DNA of 64,000 nt from Succinivibrio dextrinosolvens (lineage in GTDB: Bacteria > Pseudomonadota > Gammaproteobacteria > Enterobacterales > Succinivibrionaceae), in NCBI RefSeq assembly GCF_011065405.1, contig NZ_CP047056.1, positions 580,747 to 644,746 on the forward strand, given 5' to 3'. Under the pieces are notes generated by a model. That model saw only the letters and a list, made by a program, of their open reading frames with translations. It was not told the origin of the DNA and did no database searches. Positions 51,481 through 61,339 of this stretch are shown piece by piece (the first letter of the stretch is position 1; the number at the start of each line of letters is the position of its first letter). A program made the position numbers and the translations under genes.

Positions 51481-51511
51481 TTAGATTCCCTAGACTCTGT
51501 TTAGGAAATTT
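51424..51511. repeat. Two 60-bp palindromic repeat units upstream of endA copy A
   Basis: ATTCCCTAGACACCGTTTAG at 51424 and ATTCCCTAGACTCTGTTTAG at 51484 begin two units 60 bases apart. Here the right arm reads TAGGAAAT, so the palindrome is imperfect. The same family is present in six units at 62689-63010. Confidence 0.8.
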
Positions 51512-52527
51512 ATCCCTGCCTTCTCTCTCGCTGTTTCAAGGATCTCAAGAACTGTCAGACTTTCCTCGTTAAGCTGTTCTGCAAGCTTAAAGTCTTTATC
51601 GGTCGTAATCTTTGCAAATTTTTCAAATTCAAAGATCATTCTGTGTTTGGGCTCTTCGTGAATTAAAACTTCTTTTTTCTTTGCACGTACTGTTGCACCT
51701 GAGGCATCACGTGTGGTTGCCTTTGAGCTGTCGGTATAGCTAAGCTCTATGCGGTTAACATCGTTTGGCTTGCTGTCGACAAAAATCTCGCCGTCCTCTC
51801 CCTGAATTGATAGATAACATCTGCCATCTGCATCTTTACCTCCGATGCAAACCGCTTTGAAAGTATCATAATCCAGAATCAGAACACCTGACGTATCAAT
51901 ACCGTTAAAACCAAGATTAGGAAAATAATCTATACCTTTTGGCTTTCCGAAAAGAGCAACACAGTAGTGGATGTTATATATATTGATGTCAAAAAGAGCT
52001 CCTCCGTAATACTCCGGATCAAAGGCATGCTCAACTACTCCTTTCCTGTAGCTGTCATATCTGCTTGAATACTGTGAGTAGTTTCCATTGAACAGTCTGA
52101 TTTTTCCTATCTTTTCTATAGCTGACTTAAGAGCCTCAAAGGCTGGATTGTGTAGAATTGTAATAGCTTCAAAGAGAAACTGCTGTTTTTCCTTTGCAAG
52201 CATGCACAACTCTTTAGCCTGCTCATAAAAGCCAGTTAGAGGTTTTTCTAATATTACATTCTTACCGGCATTAAGAGCTTCTTTTGCATACTGATAGTGT
52301 GCGCTGTTAACCAGGCCAATATAGACAGTATCAGCTGACGATTCGGTTAACAGTTTATTATAATCAGTATAGATTTCGGATATCTGATGATCCATTGCTA
52401 ATTTTTCAGCTTTTGCTTTGCTGTGTTCTCTTGCGTAGATTGCTGTTTTAGATACAGCAGGACAAAATCTAACGGCATACAGAGCATCTTCGATAATCTT
52501 TCCAGTACCGATAAAAGCAAGTTTCAT
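51490..52527 (-). CDS. Gfo/Idh/MocA-family NAD(P)-dependent oxidoreductase
   Basis: The product has 345 residues from the ATG at 52527, with GGAGAG five bases upstream; the longer frame to 52629 runs into transposase sequence. An N-terminal Rossmann fold (MKLAFIGTGKIIEDALYAV) is followed by YIGLVNSAHYQYAKEAL and the family motif ILEKPLT. A C-terminal domain contains GGALFDINIYNIHYCVALFG. These enzymes oxidise or reduce sugars and related compounds; the substrate is not evident. No partner genes are adjacent. Confidence 0.88.
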   Translation of the reverse strand: MKLAFIGTGKIIEDALYAVRFCPAVSKTAIYAREHSKAKAEKLAMDHQISEIYTDYNKLLTESSADTVYIGLVNSAHYQYAKEALNAGKNVILEKPLTGFYEQAKELCMLAKEKQQFLFEAITILHNPAFEALKSAIEKIGKIRLFNGNYSQYSSRYDSYRKGVVEHAFDPEYYGGALFDINIYNIHYCVALFGKPKGIDYFPNLGFNGIDTSGVLILDYDTFKAVCIGGKDADGRCYLSIQGEDGEIFVDSKPNDVNRIELSYTDSSKATTRDASGATVRAKKKEVLIHEEPKHRMIFEFEKFAKITTDKDFKLAEQLNEESLTVLEILETAREKAGINFLNRV

Positions 52528-52585
52528 TCTGCTCTCCATCAATTTCTTTTTATATTTAAGACTATTATAAACCATGCATGGTTGT

Positions 52586-53158
52586 TTAAGCATTTTTAGG
52601 CATCCTTGGAGTTTTAGATACAACCTCAATTATATGTCTAATGCTTTTACCTCTCATGCGGTTAGTAAAACTAGGAGCGCTTTTGGTATACGTTTTGAAC
52701 AGTTCAAGATGTCGTTCAATGTATGACTTCAAGCGTTCTGCGCTATCAAGTGCCAATTCTATTATATCCATGAAGTGGCACTTTATACGATTCACCAGTT
52801 TCTTTGGTGAAAAGGCTGTATCAGCAGCCTTTTGCAGCTGCTGTCCAATAATCAGCTTGAGCAGATAAACAATCTGGCTCAGGTAAATTAGGGCCTGCAC
52901 AATACCTGATTTACGGGTATTACACTTTTTGAGTGAGCAGAATCCCTTAAGTATTCTGAAGGAGATTTCGACCTGCCATCTGGCTCGGTACAGTTCTCCT
53001 ATCTGAATGGCATCAAGAGTATCCTTCGGGATATTTGTTGCGAAGTATACATGTTTATCCAAAGCTTCATTGTATACGGCAACAATTCTCTGTATTGAGC
53101 CTTCAGCAGTTAATACTTCAAAATCAAAGGTGCATTTTTTGTTAAAGAATTCATCTTT
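52586..53158 (-). pseudogene. IS4-family transposase, 5'-truncated
   Basis: The minus-strand frame reads FNKKCTFDFEVLTAEGSIQR from its broken front. It continues through YFATNIPKDTLDAIQIGELY and RARWQVEISFRILKG, the Y-(2)-R-(3)-E-(6)-K signature of IS4 transposases, to a TAA. Only the C-terminal ~190 residues remain. The break at about 53158 abuts a plus-strand gene remnant. No inverted repeat was identified. Confidence 0.8.
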
Positions 53159-53374
53159 GATGCAGAACGCAGAAATCAGCTTTCAAAGGAATTTGATAAG
53201 GTAAAAGAACTGGGTGAGGAATTTCTTGAGTTATGGCGCATGAAACACCGTAACGAGCTTCTTTCTCTGAAGATGGAGAATCTTCTGAGCGATGAACAAC
53301 AAAAAAACGGTGTTCCTGAAGATGTAGCCGACGCAGAGGTTGTTACAGTTGATGATACGACCACTCCATTTTAA
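53159..53374 (+). pseudogene. 3' remnant of a helical protein gene
   Basis: A plus-strand frame of 71 codons without a start reads DAERRNQLSKEFDKVKELGE and ends in DDTTTPF and TAA. It is helical and charged, like the tail of a coiled-coil protein. It begins exactly where the IS4 fragment breaks off, so the front of the gene was lost in that event. Confidence 0.45.
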
Positions 53375-53390
53375 AAATAATTGTGAAATA

Positions 53391-53433
53391 AGGCGAAGAA
53401 ACTTTCTATAGTAATTACTTTCTTTGCCTTTAT
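53391..53433 (+). terminator. Terminator-like hairpin before the chemotaxis gene
   Basis: AGGCgAAGAAA and TTTCTTtGCCT pair across a longer loop, followed by TTATTTGCATTATTTTTT. It lies 17 bases after the remnant's stop codon and separates it from the chemotaxis receptor gene. Confidence 0.5.
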
Positions 53434-53601
53434 TTGCATTATTTTTTGATTATACCATCTATATCTGTGATTTAAATCACACCTTTCTTGCATTTATTTT
53501 TACATATTCTTGTCAAAACCTCTACAATTTCTTTCCATAAAAATAAAAAAGAATCATAAAAATATTTATTCGGACATATTGAAGAAAATGAAGAGGTTTC
53601 T

Positions 53602-55188
53602 ATGACTATAAAAGCCAAGCTTAGACTTAGCTATTTTCTCATGATCGTTGTATCGCTTATGCTGTCGTGGTCTGCTTTAAGCTCAATGCTTAAAAGTCAC
53701 GATGTTGCATCCTACGTTCACACAACTCTTGTTGACCGATACAGCCGTACTCGCCGAACCGGTGATTTAATCTCTCAAATAGAGGCTCAGATGGAGAAAA
53801 TCAGTCTGGGTGCTGATTCAAGACCAATAGTTCCTGTTATAGATGATTTATCAAAGCAGCTGCAGCTTGCTGTTGATGAAATGCAGGAAAGTCGTTATCC
53901 AACTGAGGTAGGTGCGGTTAAACAGTCAACCAAGCTTTATTTGGAGTCTCTGAATAAAAGAGTTTTTCCTGCACTGGAAGCACTGGATGAAACTCAGGCT
54001 ATGACCTATCACAGCGTAGAGATGATTCCTCATTATATTGTAATTCAGAATAACATTGTAAAGATAAACGGTTATCAGATTGAAGGTGTTACCGAGCAGT
54101 CCGAGGCGATGAACGATACCTCAGGTATTGTCACTGTAGGCGTTGTGACAGTAGTTCAGCTTATTATTGCACTGTTCATTATGTTCTATATGCCTTCAGT
54201 CATTATCGGAAACATCAGAAATGTAATCCGTATTTCTAAGGTTATGGCAGACGGTAAGCTTAATATCGCTATTGATACTGCCCGTAAGGATGAGTTTAAG
54301 GCTCTGCTGCAGTCACTTGAGACCATGAGAGTATCATGGTCAAAAGGTGTCGAGAAGATCCAGAGTGTCAGCTCTAATATTCATAGGCAGATGGTTGAGA
54401 TAACCTCTTCCTCAAAGGTGATGACAGATACTGCACAGGAAAATCAGTCTCAGGCGCTTACAGTGGCAGCTGCATCAGATGAAATGGTATCAACCACTAG
54501 TGATATTGCAAAGAACTGTGAAAATGCCTCCGTGACAGCGGAAATATCAGCCCAGAGTACAACAGAGGGAATCAGCCGTGTAAATCAGACTATCGCCATG
54601 CTAAACAGTCAGGTTGAAAAATCCAAACAGGATGCCGCCATGGTTGAAGCTCTTGCTCAGACTGCTCAGAAGATAGGCTCTATTGTAATGACCATTGAGG
54701 ATATTGCGTCTCAAACCAATCTGCTTGCGCTTAATGCTGCAATTGAAGCTGCTAGAGCCGGTGAAGCAGGAAAAGGTTTTGCTGTAGTTGCAGATGAAGT
54801 TCGAGCTCTAGCTCTTAGAACCTCTCAGTCTACTCAGGAAATTACCAGAATAGTATCTCAGGTCCAGCTTGACTCTAATGCAGCCAATGACGCTATTCAG
54901 CAGTCTGTTAATGTATTAGACGGTATTTCCTCAGAAACTTCCAAACTCACGGAAATACTTAATGAAGTCACACACAAGGTTGATGAGGTTAACTCACAAA
55001 TAACTCAGATTGCTACTGCAGCTGAAGAGCAGACCACTGCGACAGCAGAGATCTCCTCAAATATGAAAGGTATTACTGATGGCAGTCAGCATCTGGCGAT
55101 ACAGTTGAATGATGTTCAGAACAATATCCGACAGACCGAGGATGAAATTGAGGGACTGCTGCAGGTAGTTCATCAGTTTGAAATCTAA
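53602..55188 (+). CDS. Methyl-accepting chemotaxis protein
   Basis: The 528-residue product has a first membrane helix at about residues 10-28 and a ~145-residue periplasmic sensor. A second helix follows at about 174-196 ([18 protein letters not shown]), then a HAMP segment and the conserved hairpin tip [20 protein letters not shown] with [13 protein letters not shown]. It lacks the C-terminal NWETF-type tether. It would couple to CheA/CheW in the inner membrane. The start has GAAGAGG upstream. It is a single gene with its own terminator. Confidence 0.93.
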   Translation: MTIKAKLRLSYFLMIVVSLMLSWSALSSMLKSHDVASYVHTTLVDRYSRTRRTGDLISQIEAQMEKISLGADSRPIVPVIDDLSKQLQLAVDEMQESRYPTEVGAVKQSTKLYLESLNKRVFPALEALDETQAMTYHSVEMIPHYIVIQNNIVKINGYQIEGVTEQSEAMNDTSGIVTVGVVTVVQLIIALFIMFYMPSVIIGNIRNVIRISKVMADGKLNIAIDTARKDEFKALLQSLETMRVSWSKGVEKIQSVSSNIHRQMVEITSSSKVMTDTAQENQSQALTVAAASDEMVSTTSDIAKNCENASVTAEISAQSTTEGISRVNQTIAMLNSQVEKSKQDAAMVEALAQTAQKIGSIVMTIEDIASQTNLLALNAAIEAARAGEAGKGFAVVADEVRALALRTSQSTQEITRIVSQVQLDSNAANDAIQQSVNVLDGISSETSKLTEILNEVTHKVDEVNSQITQIATAAEEQTTATAEISSNMKGITDGSQHLAIQLNDVQNNIRQTEDEIEGLLQVVHQFEI

Positions 55189-55217
55189 TTTCCGTACTTA
55201 TCAATGTGTTCACTCCA

Positions 55218-55242
55218 AGCAGAGCTTTTTTCCTGCTCTGCT
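55218..55242 (+). terminator. Intrinsic terminator of the chemotaxis gene
   Basis: AGCAGAGC and GCTCTGCT form a perfect 8-bp stem around a nine-base T-rich loop, followed by TTCTTT. It lies 29 bases past the stop codon. Confidence 0.75.
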
Positions 55243-55370
55243 TTCTTTATAAGCTTCAAAATTTGCATCTCATATCTTCAGGACTAAACTAATACTGTTA
55301 CTTCTTTTTTCTAGATCAGAGGAGAAATATGAACATACGTCAGAAAAATAATACAAAAGACATCGACTGT

Positions 55371-55521
55371 TTAGCCCTTTTTCTCCATCTTAATTAGAGC
55401 ATCCTCTGTCTTATGAGATTCAACTGCGGTGTCAGGAGCAGCCACTGAAACTGTTTTCACATCAGGCTTTAAATACTCATGCTCTATTGTCTAAACAGAA
55501 GCCTTAGGCTCATCATTTTTA
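55371..55521 (-). pseudogene. Coding remnant with an in-frame amber codon
   Basis: The minus-strand frame reads KNDEPKASV, TAG, TIEHEYLKPDVKTVSVAAPD and on to MEKKG and a TAA at 55371. It is cut on its 5' side by the IS1634-type element. A short plus-strand frame at 55329-55397 (MNIRQKNN..., good AGGAG site) overlaps it and is probably the start of another broken gene. With the terminator at 55218, this explains the gap 55189-55521. Confidence 0.4.
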
Positions 55522-55564
55522 CCTGTATTTTGTAGCAAAACACCAAAATTTGACTAATTAGCGA

Positions 55565-55604
55565 AGGCTAACTTCCTTATTTGACAAGGAGCTAGCCTAT
55601 TTTT
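55565..55604 (+). terminator. Terminator inside the left end of the IS1634-type element
   Basis: AGGCTA...CCTT and AAGG...TAGCCT form a two-part stem followed by TATTTTT. It blocks transcription entering the transposase gene from outside, a known safeguard in insertion sequences. Confidence 0.65.
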
Positions 55605-55697
55605 GTGACCTGATTATCTGTGTTAATAATGCACGTATATTACACCCTGCATATGTGTTATAATATCTGTTAAGAATTAGGCTCATGAGGTGTTTGT

Positions 55698-57755
55698 ATG
55701 TATCTGGAAAAATTCAAAAGCGGTAAGAATACCTATATCAGATTGGTGGAATGCTATCGTGATCCTAATACCAAGACCAATCGTAAGAAGGTTATTAAGA
55801 ATTATGGTAATTATGAAAAGCTTAAAGAGCAGTCTCCAGAGGTTTTAAGAGAGCTTGAGGAGAAGTACTCCAATGTTAAAGCTAAGGAAGCCCTGGCCCG
55901 CAATGACAACTTTGAGCGTCTGGTTAATTCTCTTTCTGCCGGAGTCGGAGACAGTGAGGAAAGCCTGCTGCTGAATTATTCAAGCCTAATCCTTAATCCT
56001 CTCTGGAGAGATTCTCTTGGTATGACCGAGTTTTTCAGATATCTGAAAACCAGAAATGATACCGATATTCAGTTTGATGCCTCTAAGCTTACCTGTTATC
56101 TGGCAGTGCAGAAAATGGTTGAGCCTCAGTCTCACTTTCATGCCTACAGTTCTTTATCCTCATATATTGGTACAGGCATTACTGAACTGGAGCTCTCCTC
56201 TCTGTACAGATGTCTTGATTATCTGTATGCCAATAAGGAATCAATTCTGGCTCACATCAACAGAAAGGTAGAAGGACTCTATCCCCGTCAGAATTCTCTG
56301 CTTTTCTACGATACCACCAACTGCTATTTTGAGACACCTCTGGATGATGAGCAGACTTTTACCCGTTATGCTAAACAGGACTTCTGTGAACTTTTAAGAG
56401 ATGAAGGTTATGAGGTTGCACCTGATGAGGTGGCTGCTCTTCTGGAAAAAGAGCCTTCCCTTATCGAAATCTATGAGAAGTGTCGAGAGGAATATGGTGA
56501 GGCAATTAGAATGAGAGGTCTTAGCAAAGAGCTTCGCTATGATTTACCTATGGTCTCAGTAGCACTGGTCATTGACAGTAACGCTTTTCCTGTGGACTTT
56601 ATGGTCTTTGCAGGAAATAAGTCTGAAAAAACAAACATGGTTAACTCAATAGACCGCCTCAAGAGCGCCTACAACATTACTGAGTCCATCATTGTTGCAG
56701 ATTCTGGTCTGAACTCTGTACCAAACATGTATATGCTGCTAAAGAACGGCTTCGGTTATGCCCTCTCTAAATCAGCTCTATCTCTTCCAGAGAAGATGGA
56801 AGCAGATATAACCGACCTGAGCAAATACACTGAAAAAACTGATGCCCAGGGTAATCCTCTGAATTATATGTACAGGATCATTGACTATCCTCAGAAGTAC
56901 AAAATCATTGACGAGGAGCATCCAGAAAACTCTCCTGTGACCGTAGTAATTCAAAATAAGATGCTGCTTACCTTCAGCAAAAAAAGACAGCAGCACGATC
57001 TCGCAGTCCTTGAGGAAAAGTTTGGTAAAGCCAGAAAGGCAGTTGCAGATGGAGATAAAATCAAGACCGTAAATAAAGGCTTCTCATCCTTTTTAAGTGC
57101 TGATATTGATACCAAAAAGCTGATAGCCAAAAAGATCAAAATGAAGCTTATTGAAAAACACAGAAAACGTGCCGGCTTCGCAGCTGTAATTTACCATGAT
57201 GTACCAACTAAGGAAGAGCTGATCTGGCTTCAGTCTCCTAAGGAGGAGACAAAACCTGAGCTTGGAATCGTCGGCAGAAATGGACTGGATAACGTTGATA
57301 TGTCCAATGTTTATCATCACCTGGTACAGATTGAAAGATGTTTCAGAATCATGAAGTCTAACTTCTCAATCAGACCAATGTTTGTTAGAACAGAAGCTCA
57401 TATCAATGCTCACGTCCTAATCTGCATTATCTCTCTGATTATGCTGAGACTGATTCAGAAGAAACTCGAGGAAAAAGGGATCCATCTGTCAGAGAATGCG
57501 ATCTGCTCTGGTCTGAACGATGCCAGACTGTCCTACACAGTGAGAAACAATATCAACGTTTATGAGAAACTGACTGTCCGCAGGATGGAGGTATCAACCA
57601 CAGGAAAGGTTAATGGATACAAGATGAATGTGACTGACTTGCTTACCGAAGTAATAGATGGAGGTAAACTGAATCACTATAATTCCGATGAAGATTTAAG
57701 AAAGGTATTTGGAGTTAAAAATCTGGAACTGTTTACACCGAATTCAGCTGAATAA
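55698..57755 (+). CDS. IS1634-family transposase
   Basis: The 685-residue product starts MYLEKFKSGKNTYIRLVECY and keeps the IS4-superfamily DDE layout: LLFYDTTNCYFETP with the first Asp, SIIVADSGLN with the second, and IERCFRIMKSNFSIRPMFVR with the Glu. Length and spacing fit IS1634 transposases. The frame is intact and a promoter with TATAAT lies 35 bases upstream. Confidence 0.9.
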   Translation: MYLEKFKSGKNTYIRLVECYRDPNTKTNRKKVIKNYGNYEKLKEQSPEVLRELEEKYSNVKAKEALARNDNFERLVNSLSAGVGDSEESLLLNYSSLILNPLWRDSLGMTEFFRYLKTRNDTDIQFDASKLTCYLAVQKMVEPQSHFHAYSSLSSYIGTGITELELSSLYRCLDYLYANKESILAHINRKVEGLYPRQNSLLFYDTTNCYFETPLDDEQTFTRYAKQDFCELLRDEGYEVAPDEVAALLEKEPSLIEIYEKCREEYGEAIRMRGLSKELRYDLPMVSVALVIDSNAFPVDFMVFAGNKSEKTNMVNSIDRLKSAYNITESIIVADSGLNSVPNMYMLLKNGFGYALSKSALSLPEKMEADITDLSKYTEKTDAQGNPLNYMYRIIDYPQKYKIIDEEHPENSPVTVVIQNKMLLTFSKKRQQHDLAVLEEKFGKARKAVADGDKIKTVNKGFSSFLSADIDTKKLIAKKIKMKLIEKHRKRAGFAAVIYHDVPTKEELIWLQSPKEETKPELGIVGRNGLDNVDMSNVYHHLVQIERCFRIMKSNFSIRPMFVRTEAHINAHVLICIISLIMLRLIQKKLEEKGIHLSENAICSGLNDARLSYTVRNNINVYEKLTVRRMEVSTTGKVNGYKMNVTDLLTEVIDGGKLNHYNSDEDLRKVFGVKNLELFTPNSAE

Positions 57756-57778
57756 TTTTATACGTGCAAAATCAAAAT

Positions 57779-57818
57779 GGCTCATTCCTTATCAGACAAG
57801 GTTTGAGCCTTATTTTTT
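57779..57818 (+). terminator. Terminator of the IS1634-type transposase
   Basis: GGCTCA...CCTT and AAGG...TGAGCC form a stem followed by TTATTTTTT. It mirrors the terminator at the left end of the element. Confidence 0.7.
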
Positions 57819-57842
57819 ACCCCTATTGCTGCAAAACACAGG

Positions 57843-58760
57843 TTTTAGAGCTTCAAAGGCAGCTTCAGCTAATTCCAGGTTCAAAGCTCCATACATGGAC
57901 TTACAGTCAGCACAGAAAGCCTTCAGATGCTTTGATGGAATATATTTGGTTGAGTTTCTAATCAGATGAACTATGCAGCGCTGGACAACAGTCTGAGGGA
58001 AAATAGAATGAACTCCCTCCTCAAGACCAGAAACACCATCCATGGATAAAAACAGGATATCCTCAACGCCTCTTGCCTTTATGCTGTCAAAGATTTTCAT
58101 CCAGATTGATTTTGATTCTGTTGGACTAATATACAGTCCTAATACCTCTTTAAAACCTTCTGCATCTACTCCAAGAATAACGTATACAGCATGATTATCT
58201 ACGAGCCTCTGTTCGTTCTTCATCTTAACGTATATACAGTCAACGAAAACGAAGCTATAAATCGGTTTTAATGGTCTATTGAGCCAATCCTGTACGTCAT
58301 TGAGGATTGTATCTGTAATCGTTGAAATCTTGTCCTGAGAGAGTTCAAATCCGTAGATTTCCTGAATGGTGGCACTGATATCTCTCTGGCTCATGCCTCT
58401 TGCATACATTGAAAGGACCTTGCCTTCGATTTCAGAAACATCTTTCTTGTGCTTAGGAACAACTACAGGTTCAAAGGTACCGTCTCTGTCTCTTGGTACC
58501 GATATTTTGTTTTCTCCAAAAGAACCTTGTATAGTTTTCTCTCCAAAACCATTCCTTCTATTTTCTGTTTCTTTTGGTTTTTGTGAGTTTTTATCGTAAC
58601 CAAGATGTGCATCCATTTCTGCATTTAGCATCTTTTCAAATAGAGGGCCAAATACTTCTTTCAATGCTTCATTGGCATCATTTGCATTTTTGAGGTCGAA
58701 ATTTTCAAAGATAAGATCTGCAATTTTTAGTGCGGCAGGATTACGTTTGATTTTTGCCAT
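57843..58760 (-). pseudogene. IS256-family transposase, C-terminally truncated
   Basis: The frame starts normally at 58760 and shows IS256/Mutator features: EMDAHLGYDKN, NRRNGFGEKTIQGSFGE, the first catalytic Asp in FVFVDCIYVKM, and the second in LFLSMDGVSGLEEG followed by VVQRCIVHLIRNS. It breaks at AAFEALK, where the IS1634-type element begins, and runs on for 11 foreign codons to 57810. About 90 residues including the last catalytic Glu are missing and were not found beyond the other end of the IS1634-type element. The product should be inactive. Confidence 0.85.
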
Positions 58761-58828
58761 TTAAAACTCCAATTAAGTCATAAAATAATTTCAGACTTAA
58801 TTGGGTTTACACGGAATTTATTTCACTC

Positions 58829-58905
58829 AAATTGCTTCAAATTACTTATAAGAGCAGATTCCAAAGTGCTTTCCTTAACTTCAATATTCTCAGGTAAATC
58901 TAAAT
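58829..58905 (-). pseudogene. Fragment of a YhcG/DUF1016-type nuclease gene
   Basis: These 77 bases are nearly identical to about 63421-63497 and, in the same frame, encode LDLPENIEVKESTLESALIS. The fragment ends on one side at the IS256 end (near 58825, marked by GGTTTACACGGAATTTATTT). It shows that a second copy of that nuclease gene once stood here. The rest of the gap 58906-59034 holds the promoter of the abrB-like gene. Confidence 0.65.
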
Positions 58906-59034
58906 TTCTTACAGGAGAATGGTACTAGTCAGAAGTTTGAATAGATGATGAAAATACATTGAGTATCAGCACATGAATCGTCTATACTTATAAGTAAGAA
59001 AGTATGAAAACCCTACTTTTTTTTTAGGAGGATT

Positions 59035-59313
59035 ATGAAGTCAGAATCATTATTTGTAAATGATGCCAGGGTAATGGCAAAGGGACAGGTTACCATTCCT
59101 AAGAAAATACGTGCAATTCTTGGAATTGAATCAGGAGACCGTGTTTCTTTTGTTGTATCTGGTAATGAAGTAAAAATTGTAAATTCAGCTGTTTATGCAA
59201 TGATGCAGCTGCAGAAGCAAATGAAAGGTGCCGGAAAGAAAGCAGGCCTACTAACAGAGGATGAAGTTGCCAAGTGGATCTCTGAGTCTCGTGCAGAGGA
59301 TTCAAATGATTAA
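59035..59313 (+). CDS. AbrB/MazE-like antitoxin
   Basis: The 92-residue product has the swapped-hairpin DNA-binding signature VMAKGQVTIPKKIRAILGIE with GDRVSFVVSGNEVKI, then a C-terminal helical part (LLTEDEVAKWISESR) that would bind the toxin. AGGAGG precedes the ATG. Its last eight bases overlap the start of a PIN-domain toxin gene, the classic antitoxin-first order. The toxin is interrupted by IS66, so the antitoxin now stands without a working partner. Confidence 0.88.
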   Translation: MKSESLFVNDARVMAKGQVTIPKKIRAILGIESGDRVSFVVSGNEVKIVNSAVYAMMQLQKQMKGAGKKAGLLTEDEVAKWISESRAEDSND

Positions 59314-59423
59314 GGTAATGCTTGATACCAACATCTTTATCTCCGCAGCTTTATTTCCAAAGGGAAAGGTGGCACAAGCCTTTATTAAGGCGATTCAGCC
59401 ACCATTTCAGCCATATGTATGTG

Positions 59424-61339
59424 GTAACTACTCAGAACGGTCGAATACCGAAAAATAGTTTTGAGTATTTTGACTGACTTTTACAGTCAGATTGTTCTTT
59501 TAGAATTTACATTGTGAATTGTCTCACATTCCTAATCAAAATGCTTTTTTCTTTGCATTTACCAGGAATAGCCCATATTGCTCATATAACGCGAATACAG
59601 CGATGTTGTTTTGAAGTGCTTTGTTTTGTCATTTTGACTGCTAATCGATCTGTAGCGATCTGCTCAGATCCTTCTCGATCGTTTTGAAGCACATGGTGTA
59701 CCTCTGATTTCTATGACGAAAAGTGCTGAAATTCAGGATGTTATAATTACATCAGTAATAATAACAATTGGGAATTTGCTGTGGATTTAAAGGAACTGAA
59801 AAAGCAGGTAGAGCAGATAACAAAGGAGCTTAAAAGTAAAGCTTCAGGTGACACTGCTGTACTCGTTGATTCTCTTTCATTCCTTTTCAGCATTATGCTT
59901 GAAACAAGTACAGGTATTATGGTGCAGAATGAGCGCTTGACTAATACCATCCTCGATCTGCAGGAAACCATAAAAGACCTGCGCAGACAGTTAAATATGG
60001 ATTCCCATAACAGTTCAAAACCACCATCAAGTGACGGTTATAAGAAGCCAAATAAAGCAAGAAGTCTGAGAAAGCCAACTGGTAGGAAGCCTGGTGGGCA
60101 GAAAGGACACAGTGGAGCAAACATGGAGCTACCACATAAGCCTGATGAGGTAAAGAAACATCATCCCAATAAATGTATGACCTGTCCACATTTTGCCTCA
60201 TGCGCTGCAAACGGAAAGGTATTTGAGTGCGGGGAAAAGAGATTTATTGTTGAAGCAGTTGTAACCACAAAGGTAATCGAGCATCAGAGCATGAAAGCGG
60301 TAGCCTGTCCATGTGGCGAAAGCAAACTTAAAGGAGAATTCCCTGAAGAGGTTAAAGCCTATGTTCAGTATGGAGATACCTTTACTGCAATGGCTGGACT
60401 TCTAAGCACCTTTGGTGCTGTAAGTACAGAAAGAATTCAGACTATCATTGATGGAATGTTTAGTGTAACTCTGTCAGAGGGCACCATCTGTTCAATGGTA
60501 GAAAAATGCGGACAAAAGGTAACACCGATAGTAGAGAAAATCAAAGAACTGCTGATTGGCTCTTCTGTTGTTAACTTCGATGAAACCGGTGTCAGAGTCG
60601 AAGGCTCTACACAGTGGGTACATAACTCATCCAATGCCAAATACACCTATCTTACCGTTAATAAGAAACGAGGACAGGAAGGCATAGAAGATAATGGTGT
60701 AATTCAGAATTTCGGTGGAACTGCAGTCCATGACTGCTGGGGCGCCTACTGGAAATTCAAAGATATTCTCCATGCTGTCTGCTGCGCTCATCTGTTAAGA
60801 GAACTTATAGCCAACATTGAGAATAATCCGACTCATTTATGGACAGAAAGATTCAAGACTCTGTTTATAACCATGAAAACCGCCAAGGAAAAGGCTATAG
60901 AAGAAGGTAAAACAGAGTTAAGAGAGAATCTAATAAAAGCTCTTGAGCATGAGTATGACGAAATCATGGCTTATGCTGAGAAGGAATGTCCTCCTCCGGA
61001 TAAGATAGAGCCTAAAAAACGAGGAAAAAAGAAGAAAGGCAAGGAAAGAGCCTTAATAGACAGGCTGATTAAGCTTAAGGATTCGGTGTGTCTGTTTATA
61101 CATAATTTCCTGGTTCCATTTGATAACAATCAGGCGGAGAGAGACTTACGCAATGTAAAGACTAAAGCAAAGGTTTCAGGATGTTTTCGTACAAAGGCTG
61201 GAGCTCAGACCTACCTCAAGATTACATCCTATCTCAGCACTGCCAAGAAGCATGGCATAAATGCATTCGAAGCATTGGCTCTTGCCTTCAAAGGCGAAAC
61301 TGAGAAAGTTTTAATTTAAGGGTGGTTCTGAGCAGTTAC
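59424..61339 (+). mobile_element. IS66-family insertion sequence with 8-bp target duplication
   Basis: The ends are GTAACTACTCAGAACGG and, inverted, GTAACTGCTCAGAACC. TGTATGTG lies directly outside both ends (59416-59423 and 61340-61347). An 8-bp duplication and GTAA termini are the hallmark of IS66. Only the large transposase gene is present, without tnpA and tnpB, as in the ISBst12 group. The first ~350 bases before the transposase gene hold no other gene. Confidence 0.92.
59781..61319 (+). CDS. IS66-family transposase (TnpC type)
   Basis: The 512-residue product starts with GTG. It has the N-terminal helix (ETIKDLRRQLNMDSHNSSKP with PSSDG), the KPGGQKGHSG motif, and a Cys-rich zinc-finger-like part (CMTCPHFASC). 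The DDE core shows VNFDETGVRV, VHDCWGAYWKF and NNQAERDLRNVK carrying the final Glu. It is intact and full length for the single-gene IS66 group. Confidence 0.93.
   Translation: MDLKELKKQVEQITKELKSKASGDTAVLVDSLSFLFSIMLETSTGIMVQNERLTNTILDLQETIKDLRRQLNMDSHNSSKPPSSDGYKKPNKARSLRKPTGRKPGGQKGHSGANMELPHKPDEVKKHHPNKCMTCPHFASCAANGKVFECGEKRFIVEAVVTTKVIEHQSMKAVACPCGESKLKGEFPEEVKAYVQYGDTFTAMAGLLSTFGAVSTERIQTIIDGMFSVTLSEGTICSMVEKCGQKVTPIVEKIKELLIGSSVVNFDETGVRVEGSTQWVHNSSNAKYTYLTVNKKRGQEGIEDNGVIQNFGGTAVHDCWGAYWKFKDILHAVCCAHLLRELIANIENNPTHLWTERFKTLFITMKTAKEKAIEEGKTELRENLIKALEHEYDEIMAYAEKECPPPDKIEPKKRGKKKKGKERALIDRLIKLKDSVCLFIHNFLVPFDNNQAERDLRNVKTKAKVSGCFRTKAGAQTYLKITSYLSTAKKHGINAFEALALAFKGETEKVLI

Larger units (their letters stand above)
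55522..57842 (+). mobile_element. IS1634-type insertion sequence
   Basis: CCTGTATTTTGTAGCAA at the left and CCTGTGTTTTGCAGCAA (inverted) at the right are the terminal repeats. TTTTA precedes the left end (55517-55521) and follows the right end (57843-57847), consistent with a 5-bp target duplication. Terminator hairpins lie just inside both ends. The element cuts off the transposase gene of an IS256 element on its right. Confidence 0.82.

Noticed and set aside
53176-53364. Minus-strand Ser-rich frame of 62 codons
   Set aside because: It is the antisense of the plus-strand helical remnant at 53159-53374 and consists of low-complexity Ser runs.
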